From Sulfurimonas sp. (GTDB lineage: Bacteria > Campylobacterota > Campylobacteria > Campylobacterales > Sulfurimonadaceae), in assembly GCA_024762705.1 (NCBI GenBank), contig JANTGW010000020.1, positions 1-10,524 of the forward strand: 10,524 nt of DNA, in the 5' to 3' direction. Position numbers and translations under genes: made by a program. Every line of letters starts with the position of its first letter. Within the stretch, counting starts at the first letter, position 1. Shown piece by piece: positions 6,031-10,524 of this stretch. The notes below the pieces were generated by a model. The model did not search any database, was not told where the DNA came from, and saw only the letters and a list, made by a program, of their open reading frames with translations.

Positions 6031-6773
6031 TGGATATAAAAAAAAGACTTGACGCTGAAGTTGCAAAGCGTAACAATAAAGATGAAATAAACGAAGATAA
6101 TCTTGACCCGATTTTAGTTGCAAAACGTTACAATGACCCTGCTATATCTTTGATATGCGCACTTTTTGCCTATGGAAATGTGAACCAAATAGTCAAATTT
6201 CTTGACTCACTCGATTTCTCCCTTTTAGAAAAAAGTGATGAGGAAATTAAAAAAGCAGTTTGTAACCATTACTATAGATTTCAAAAAAGTGAAGATATCG
6301 CCGCTCTTTTCATAGCGCTTAAACGGCTGCATAGCGCTACAACGCTTGAAGAAGTATTTATGAATGCTTATAAAAAGCAAGACTCTATACTTGATGGAGT
6401 AAATGCACTTATAGCTCAAATTCGTTCACTGTATGAGTACGATTCACGCGGTTACAGTTTCTTAGTAGGAAAAGTGACAACAAAAACGAAAGGTGCAGGA
6501 GCCTTAAAGCGTTGGATGATGTTTTTGCGCTGGATGGTTAGAGATGACAATATTGACATGGGACTTTGGAAAAATGTCAGTAAATCTGATCTGATTATGC
6601 CCTTAGATACACATACTTATAATGTCAGTCTGCGTTTAGGACTGCTCGAACGTAAAACGTATGACCTGGAGGCGGCAATCGAGCTGACAAACAAACTCAA
6701 AACTTTTGATAAGTCTGACCCGTTAAAATATGATTTTGCCCTTTATCGGCTGGGTCAGGAAAAATTGTTGTAA
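6030..6773 (+). CDS. DUF2400 / TIGR02757 family protein, possible HhH-GPD relative
   Basis: A 247-residue cytoplasmic protein starting at GTG 6030, whose first base is the last base of the rpoN stop (TAGTG). It has the conserved blocks I associate with TIGR02757/DUF2400: RGYSFLVGKV, a basic KRWMMFLRWMVRDD, MGLWKNV, then MPLDTHTYNVSLRLGL and a C-terminal SDPLKYDFALYRLG. The biochemical function of the family is unknown to me. D193-T-H195 followed by an arginine-containing RLGL recalls the catalytic Asp segment of endonuclease III-type glycosylases (VDTHxxRVxNR), and KGAGALKR ahead of it loosely resembles their HhH hairpin. This is inference from short motifs; no iron-sulfur cysteines are present. 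It closes the rpoN run, with a 67-bp gap downstream. Confidence 0.85.
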   Translation: MDIKKRLDAEVAKRNNKDEINEDNLDPILVAKRYNDPAISLICALFAYGNVNQIVKFLDSLDFSLLEKSDEEIKKAVCNHYYRFQKSEDIAALFIALKRLHSATTLEEVFMNAYKKQDSILDGVNALIAQIRSLYEYDSRGYSFLVGKVTTKTKGAGALKRWMMFLRWMVRDDNIDMGLWKNVSKSDLIMPLDTHTYNVSLRLGLLERKTYDLEAAIELTNKLKTFDKSDPLKYDFALYRLGQEKLL

Positions 6774-6776
6774 ATG

Positions 6777-6810
6777 TTGTGACCGTTTTGTAATACTAGA
6801 CTATTATACT
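6777..6810 (+). promoter_or_regulatory. Candidate promoter for the phosphoesterase-phospholipase run
   Basis: The 67-bp gap 6774-6840 is the first break after six overlapped genes. It contains TATTAT (6802-6807) and TATACT (6805-6810) as -10-like elements. TTGTGA at 6777-6782 is a weak -35, 19 bp before TATTAT. No terminator hairpin is visible, so read-through from rpoN and an internal promoter are both possible. Confidence 0.3.
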
Positions 6811-6840
6811 TGCATAAATCATTAAAGGTTGTTTTATAAA

Positions 6841-7590
6841 ATGCAGGAAGTCATAAAAGTAAGGTCTATATTTATCTCGGACATTCATTTAGGAACACGT
6901 TTTTCAAAAGCAGAGACTTTATTGGAATTTATAAAAGACTATGAGTCTGAAAACTTGTATTTGGTTGGAGACATTATAGACGGTTGGGCCATAAAAAGAA
7001 AGTTCGTCTGGAAGCAGTCACATTCTGATGTCATCCAAAAAATATTGAGAAAAGCAAGAAAAGGAACGAATGTCTACTTTATAGCAGGAAATCATGATGA
7101 ATTTTTGCGACCTTTTATTCCCATCATATTGGGTGACAGACTCAAAATAGAAAATGAAATGGATTATGAAGACTTGAAAGGAAACAGGTTTTTAGTGACG
7201 CATGGAGATTTTTTTGATTCTATAACAATGACTAAAAAATGGTTGGCTGTTTTAGGTGATTATGGATATGATTTACTTTTACATCTAAATGGTGTGGTAA
7301 ACTTCTTAAGACGTGTATTTGGCATTAAAAAATACTGGTCACTTTCAAAATATGCCAAGGACAGTATAAAATCTTCCGTATCATTCATTTCTGATTATGA
7401 AGGTATTTTAGCCCAGCATGCAAAACATAATGATTATGACGGCGTAATCTGCGGACATATACATAAAGCGGAAGTACGCGATATAGATGGCGTTATGTAC
7501 CTAAACTGTGGAGATTGGGTCGAGAGCTGTACTGCCATAGTAGAGACGCTGGAGGGCGAATGGAAAATTATCGATTTCCAAGAGAAATAA
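6841..7590 (+). CDS. LpxH-family metallophosphoesterase (UDP-2,3-diacylglucosamine diphosphatase-like)
   Basis: A 249-residue calcineurin-like phosphoesterase of the COG2908/LpxH type. The two-metal motif set is complete: D14-x-H16 in FISDIHLG, G43-D44-x-x-D47, G83-N84-H85-D86, H121 in THGD, and G205-H206-x-H208. In lipid A synthesis LpxH removes UMP from UDP-2,3-diacylglucosamine at the inner-membrane face. Proteins of this longer type, with the VGDIIDGW block, are commonly annotated that way, but not all members have been shown to do this, so I give no symbol. I chose ATG 6841 over the TTG at 6829, which directly abuts the AAAGG (6824-6828) and could not use it. The gene overlaps the next one by 31 bases and shares its neighbourhood with two other lipid- or ester-hydrolase genes. 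Confidence 0.85.
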   Translation: MQEVIKVRSIFISDIHLGTRFSKAETLLEFIKDYESENLYLVGDIIDGWAIKRKFVWKQSHSDVIQKILRKARKGTNVYFIAGNHDEFLRPFIPIILGDRLKIENEMDYEDLKGNRFLVTHGDFFDSITMTKKWLAVLGDYGYDLLLHLNGVVNFLRRVFGIKKYWSLSKYAKDSIKSSVSFISDYEGILAQHAKHNDYDGVICGHIHKAEVRDIDGVMYLNCGDWVESCTAIVETLEGEWKIIDFQEK

Positions 7591-8333
7591 CACTTTGCCT
7601 ATCAGGTGGAGCAGGGCGTGGGGCTTATCATCTGGGAGTTGTTTCTGTATTGCAAGAAAGCGGTATAAAGATTAAAGCCATCAGTGGTACAAGTGCCGGA
7701 GCTCTTATAGGTGCTTCTTTAGCTTGTGGAAAAAGTGCTGCATATATTTTTGAAGTTATAAAATCAAAAGAGTTTCGCTCTGTTTTCAAGCTTTCTTTAG
7801 GAAAAGGATATCTGTTTAAACTCGATCATACCAATGCAGTTGTCAAAAAACTCATAGACAGGGAAAATTTTGAAGAGCTCGATATTCCTTTGAGTGTTGT
7901 CGCTTGTGATGTTGTAAATGAAGTTGCTATATATTATAATAAAGGCAATTGTTTTCAAGAGGCAGTTTTGGCATCTTGCTCGATAGCACCGTTGTTTTCT
8001 CCAGTACATGTAAACGGTGTACTTGTAGTGGACGGCGGACTGGTTGACAACTTTCCGATTGAACAGTTACAGCAGTATGATTACCCAATAATCGGAGTAA
8101 ATCTTTTTCCAAAACATAAAAAGGTACCAAAAACCATGATAGGCTGGCTGAAAAAGAACATACATACAGCCTGGCAGTCAAAATACATCGTTAAAAAAGA
8201 GCTTTGTGATGTATATCTTTGTAGTGAAAAACTATTGGACATAAAAGTATTTTCATTTAAAGATATAGACAAAGCGTATGCACTGGGAAGAGAAGATATG
8301 CAAAAAATTTTACAAGGAAAAGAAATAATATGA
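7560..8333 (+). CDS. Patatin-like phospholipase (RssA/NTE type)
   Basis: A 257-residue single-domain patatin, a Ser-Asp dyad lipid acyl hydrolase. The oxyanion-hole glycines are in SGGAGRGAYHLG (15-26), the nucleophile Ser45 is in G-T-S-A-G (43-47), and the catalytic Asp158 is in D-G-G (158-160) followed by LVDNFPI. SCSIAPLFSPV before the Asp block matches bacterial RssA-like proteins. No signal peptide or membrane helix is visible, so it is probably cytoplasmic or peripheral and acts on inner-membrane phospholipids or lysophospholipids. ATG 7560 has GGAGGG (7551-7556) just upstream; the TTG at 7515 would add 15 residues unlike the family. It begins inside the phosphoesterase gene, and its stop overlaps the next start as ATGA, which implies coupled translation. 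Confidence 0.9.
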   Translation: MENYRFPREITLCLSGGAGRGAYHLGVVSVLQESGIKIKAISGTSAGALIGASLACGKSAAYIFEVIKSKEFRSVFKLSLGKGYLFKLDHTNAVVKKLIDRENFEELDIPLSVVACDVVNEVAIYYNKGNCFQEAVLASCSIAPLFSPVHVNGVLVVDGGLVDNFPIEQLQQYDYPIIGVNLFPKHKKVPKTMIGWLKKNIHTAWQSKYIVKKELCDVYLCSEKLLDIKVFSFKDIDKAYALGREDMQKILQGKEII

Positions 8334-8881
8334 TTATTTATATACATGGTTTTGCAAGCAGTGGAGAAGGTCATAAAGCAAGACTTTTTAGAGAGTACTA
8401 TAAAAACAAAAATGAAAAATTCATGGCACCTTCTTTGTCATATATTCCCGAACTTGCCATACAAACACTTGAAGAGATCATAGAAAATTCACAAGAAACA
8501 ATCAGCTTGATGGGTTCCTCATTAGGCGGTTATTATGCGACCTATCTTGCACAAAAATATGATTTAAAAGCAGTGCTCATAAACCCTTCTTGTTATCCAT
8601 ATATCACTTTGCAAAAGACCTTGGGCTACATGCAGAGTTTTTATGACGGGAGCAGCTTTGAGTGGAGAGAATCACATCTGGAGATGCTTAAAAAGTATGA
8701 AGTGCATGAACTTAAGCAAGACAACTTTATGCTTTTACTCCAAAAAGGAGATGAAACACTCAACTATAAAGAGGCGGCAAAAAAATTCAGTAAGGCAACT
8801 CTGGTCATAGAAGAGGGCGGAAGTCATAGTTTTGATGACATAGAGAGATATTTTGAACAGACAGAGGAGTTCCTACAATGA
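8330..8881 (+). CDS. YqiA/YcfP-like alpha/beta-hydrolase (small esterase)
   Basis: A 183-residue compact alpha/beta-hydrolase of the YqiA/YcfP (UPF0227) type. It begins directly with IHGFASSGEGHKA, where H6-G7-F8 is the oxyanion strand typical of this family. The nucleophile elbow is GSSLGG with Ser64, Asp141 is in QKGDETL, and His166 is in GSHSF, completing the triad. YqiA has esterase activity on short acyl esters in vitro; its natural substrate is unknown. It has no signal peptide. ATG 8330 overlaps the patatin stop (ATGA) and its own stop overlaps the methyltransferase start (ATGA), so the three are probably made together. The role in the cell is inferred only from the neighbours. Confidence 0.85.
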   Translation: MIIYIHGFASSGEGHKARLFREYYKNKNEKFMAPSLSYIPELAIQTLEEIIENSQETISLMGSSLGGYYATYLAQKYDLKAVLINPSCYPYITLQKTLGYMQSFYDGSSFEWRESHLEMLKKYEVHELKQDNFMLLLQKGDETLNYKEAAKKFSKATLVIEEGGSHSFDDIERYFEQTEEFLQ

Positions 8882-9483
8882 AAGCGCATAATCAAGCAAG
8901 TGCATGGTTCGATGAGCTGTATAAGCAACATCAAGACAACCACGACAATATTCCCTGGGCAAGACAAGACGTGAACCCGTTGCTGCAAACATACTTGGAT
9001 GATAAAAAAGAGCACAAAGGCAATGCTCTAGTCATAGGCTGTGGCTTGGGTGATGATGCTTATGCGCTTTATAAAGCAGGCTATCATGTTGTGGCCATTG
9101 ATGTTTCACAAACGGCTTTGGATTTGGCTAAGAAGCGTTTTAATGATGCTGACATAGAGTTTGTAAAGCAGGATATCTTTGATATGCCCCAAAGATATGA
9201 TGAACATTTTGACTTTGTCTTTGAAGCACTAACGATTCAGTCGCTTCCAAGAGAATTTAGAGAAAAAATGATACATGCAGTGGCAAAAACACTTAAAAAA
9301 GGCGGTGAACTTCTAATCGTGGCTCACAAGCACAATGGCAACACTTCAGGCCCGCCTTGGCCATTGGCACAAGAAGAGGTCGACCTTTTTAAAGAGGCAG
9401 GATTGAAAGAGTTAAAGTTTGAGCTTATAAATGAGGACTCTCATATATCAAATACGAAATTTAGAGTCCTGTATACAAAATAA
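8878..9483 (+). CDS. Class I SAM-dependent methyltransferase (TPMT/TehB-like)
   Basis: A 201-residue Rossmann-type methyltransferase. Motif I is VIGCGLGDDA (52-61) and the acidic residue ending strand 2 is D75 in VVAIDVS. The N-terminal WFDELYK with NIPWARQDVNPLL resembles the entry segment of thiopurine/thiol methyltransferases and TehB-like proteins that methylate small thiols or oxyanions. GPPWPLAQEEVDLFKEAGL near the C-terminus is shared with a group of uncharacterised bacterial relatives. The substrate cannot be read from the sequence. It is the last gene of the run, translationally coupled to the hydrolase by ATGA overlap, and ends 13 bp from a convergent gene. Confidence 0.85.
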   Translation: MKAHNQASAWFDELYKQHQDNHDNIPWARQDVNPLLQTYLDDKKEHKGNALVIGCGLGDDAYALYKAGYHVVAIDVSQTALDLAKKRFNDADIEFVKQDIFDMPQRYDEHFDFVFEALTIQSLPREFREKMIHAVAKTLKKGGELLIVAHKHNGNTSGPPWPLAQEEVDLFKEAGLKELKFELINEDSHISNTKFRVLYTK

Positions 9484-9499
9484 CAATAGTCTTTTGTTA
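9481..9499. repeat. Inverted repeat between convergent stops (possible weak bidirectional terminator)
   Basis: TAACAA (9481-9486) and TTGTTA (9494-9499) form a 6-bp stem with a 7-base loop. The left arm starts with the TAA stop of the methyltransferase, and the right arm ends with the reverse-complement TAA stop of the DUF2237 gene. A partly overlapping alternative pairs ACAAAA (9475-9480) with TTTTGT (9492-9497). The stem is AU-rich and short, so termination would be inefficient at best. Confidence 0.35.
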
Positions 9500-9889
9500 A
9501 TCGTCCAGATCGATGGCAAGGCTTTTTAGAGTCTCCAAGTCTACAAGCTTTAAAATGGCCTGATGTGTTGAGTGGATGAAGATCGGAGGTGCTTTACCGT
9601 CTTTTACCGCCTGCGCAAAACGCGGTCCGGAAAGACACCAGCTCTCACCCGGTTTTACACCCGGAAAATTGTATTTTGGCATCGGTGTTGAAAGGTCGTT
9701 GCCTGTTCTTTTTGAATACTCCAAAAACTCTTCAGTCGCGTATATGCAAACAGCGTGCATTCCCGCATTTTCAGGAGTTACTTTACATGTACCGGTTCTG
9801 TAAAATCCAGTTAGAGGGTCGAGACTGCATGGTTCTAAAAAACCGCCAAGTACATTGAGGTCTTCGGGTCCAAATGTTTTCTTTGTCAT
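9497..9889 (-). CDS. DUF2237 family protein
   Basis: A 130-residue cytoplasmic protein of the DUF2237/COG3651 family, whose function is unknown. It shows the family landmarks in order: NVLGG, C21-S-L-D-P-L-T-G-F-Y-R with C35 (the TGFYRxGxC block), G43-M-H-A-V-C48, GNDLSTPMPKYNFPG (63-77), the PGESWCL block with C85, GKAPP (98-102) and STH109. The clustered conserved Cys, His and Asp suggest a metal or redox site, which is inference. From memory the usual WCLC has a second cysteine two residues later; here that position is Ser87. It is the only gene on the minus strand, convergent with the methyltransferase (13 bp apart) and divergent from the flavoprotein gene, so it is its own transcription unit. 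Start ATG is at 9889-9887; AGAG upstream is a weak ribosome-binding site. Confidence 0.88.
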   Translation of the reverse strand: MTKKTFGPEDLNVLGGFLEPCSLDPLTGFYRTGTCKVTPENAGMHAVCIYATEEFLEYSKRTGNDLSTPMPKYNFPGVKPGESWCLSGPRFAQAVKDGKAPPIFIHSTHQAILKLVDLETLKSLAIDLDD

Positions 9890-10031
9890 TTTTAGTTTCT
9901 CTTTTTTTCGTGATTGTATCTAAACTCTCAGTAATTTTTTTTGGAACTTAAAATTAATATATGCCTTTAAAATTCTACTAATATTAAACTTTTTATAGGC
10001 TACACTTATACAAATAAATCAAAGTAAATGA
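9890..10031. promoter_or_regulatory. Divergent intergenic spacer with candidate promoters
   Basis: This 142-bp AT-rich spacer must serve both flanking genes. For the flavoprotein (+), TTAAAC (9984-9989) and TATACA (10007-10012) are 17 bp apart, a weak but well-spaced pair. For the DUF2237 gene (-), TACAAT is read on the minus strand at 9918-9913 without a good -35. An inverted repeat, TTAATAT (9954-9960) and ATATTAA (9981-9987), sits between them and could be a regulator site or chance in AT-rich DNA. Confidence 0.35.
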
Positions 10032-10524
10032 ATGAAACAAAAACTTATAATAATAGGTGCAGGAATTAGCGGACTCTATCTTGCGCACCTATTAGAAGAC
10101 ATATACGATGTAACGATTTTAGAAGCCAGAGAAAGAATCGGCGGACGAATATGTAGCATAGACGGTCATGACATGGGGCCTTCTTGGATATGGTCTCATC
10201 ATAAGCAAATACAAGAATTCATAAAAAAGTTCAACCTTAAGCTGTTTGGGCAATACACAAAGGGCTACGCTCTGTATGAATCAAAAAACAAAGTAGAAGC
10301 TTTTGTGCAGCCTCCATCAGCACCAAGTGCCAGAGTCGAAGGAACCCTTACTGCTTTAATCGATGCTTTGCAAAATACTCTAAAACATACGACAATACTT
10401 TACTCACAAGAGGTTCAGGGTATTTCACAAAAAGAAGATACTATTGAGCTGAAGACATCAACAAATAGCTTTACATGTAACTATGTTGTCTGCACACTTC
10501 CTCCAAGACTTGCTGCCAAATTAG
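10032..10524 (+). CDS. FAD-dependent amine-oxidase-like oxidoreductase, N-terminal part (cut by window end)
   Basis: The frame opens at ATG 10032 and is still open at the window end after 164 codons. The N-terminus is a classic FAD-binding Rossmann fold: KLIIIGAGISGLYLA with G-x-G-x-x-G at residues 9-14, then strand 2 ending in the ribose-binding Glu of TILEAR, and R-I-G-G-R right after it. That GGR signature is shared by the flavin amine oxidase and protoporphyrinogen oxidase superfamily. MGPSWIWSHH following it and the later YVVCTLPPRL also fit that superfamily, whose members oxidise amines or desaturate substrates. The substrate domain is mostly outside the window, so no precise reaction can be given. 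An out-of-frame ATG at 10028 was rejected because its frame closes after 13 codons. No strong ribosome-binding site is visible. Confidence 0.88.
   Translation, partial: MKQKLIIIGAGISGLYLAHLLEDIYDVTILEARERIGGRICSIDGHDMGPSWIWSHHKQIQEFIKKFNLKLFGQYTKGYALYESKNKVEAFVQPPSAPSARVEGTLTALIDALQNTLKHTTILYSQEVQGISQKEDTIELKTSTNSFTCNYVVCTLPPRLAAKL

Noticed and set aside
6829..6840. TTG start four codons before the phosphoesterase ATG
   Set aside because: It touches the AAAGG directly, leaving no spacing for initiation; ATG 6841 is the reasonable start.
7515..7559. TTG start 15 codons before the patatin ATG
   Set aside because: The added residues come from the 3' end of the phosphoesterase gene in another frame and do not resemble a patatin N-terminus; ATG 7560 has GGAGGG upstream.
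8424..8438. Sigma-54 promoter-like sequence, TGGCAC then TTGT after five bases
   Set aside because: It lies inside the YqiA-like coding sequence, has GT instead of the -12 GC, and no gene starts at a sensible distance downstream.
9576..9858. Two plus-strand ORFs (75 and 89 codons) across 9576-9858
   Set aside because: They lie opposite the well-conserved DUF2237 gene and have no recognisable motifs; they are antisense shadows.
10028..10069. ATG four bases before the flavoprotein start
   Set aside because: It opens a 13-codon frame in a different phase and encodes nothing recognisable.
1..10524. tRNA, rRNA, CRISPR, insertion sequence, prophage or attachment-site signals
   Set aside because: By eye I found no cloverleaf-like segments, repeated spacers, transposase or integrase genes, or long terminal repeats; the genes look uniform in base composition.

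Overview
This is an AT-rich, densely packed bacterial chromosomal segment with 12 complete or nearly complete protein genes, two of them cut by the window edges, and no RNA genes, insertion sequences, CRISPR arrays or phage genes that I can see. Three things point to Campylobacterota (epsilonproteobacteria), most likely a Sulfurimonas- or Sulfurovum-like organism: a short sigma-54 with an atypical N-terminal region I, the S4-protein/trpD/tsaE/lptB/rpoN/DUF2400 order, and the low-GC codon use. The assignment is inference from memory of such genomes, not a database match.

Layout. Bases 1-365 hold the coiled-coil C-terminus of an unidentified protein. Bases 417-2264 encode a six-helix membrane GGDEF-EAL protein of c-di-GMP signalling. 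A 125-bp gap (2265-2389) contains a possible 28-codon hydrophobic micro-ORF, T-rich promoter-like DNA and a perfect 24-bp palindrome. Bases 2390-6773 are a tightly overlapped run: an S4 RNA-binding protein (Hsp15/RqcP-like), trpD, tsaE, lptB, rpoN and a DUF2400/TIGR02757 gene. After a 67-bp gap, 6841-9483 is a second overlapped run: an LpxH-family metallophosphoesterase, a patatin-like phospholipase, a YqiA-like alpha/beta hydrolase and a SAM-dependent methyltransferase. A DUF2237 gene (9497-9889) lies on the minus strand, convergent with the methyltransferase. A 142-bp divergent spacer separates it from the start of an FAD-dependent amine-oxidase-like flavoprotein (10032 to the window end).

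How the genes work together. The first run mixes translation and RNA work (S4 protein, TsaE), tryptophan synthesis (TrpD), LPS export (LptB) and sigma-54. The lptB-rpoN pairing is a known widespread arrangement. The second run places a lipid A-type phosphoesterase, a phospholipase and a small esterase in translational coupling, which suggests a membrane-lipid turnover module, although no substrate can be read from the sequence.

I do not see a clear novel defence or mobile system; this is largely a housekeeping region. The points most worth checking are the palindrome and micro-ORF ahead of the S4 gene, the RqcP-like nature of the S4 protein, the TrpD active-site substitution, the DNA-glycosylase-like motif in the DUF2400 protein, and the lipid-hydrolase module.
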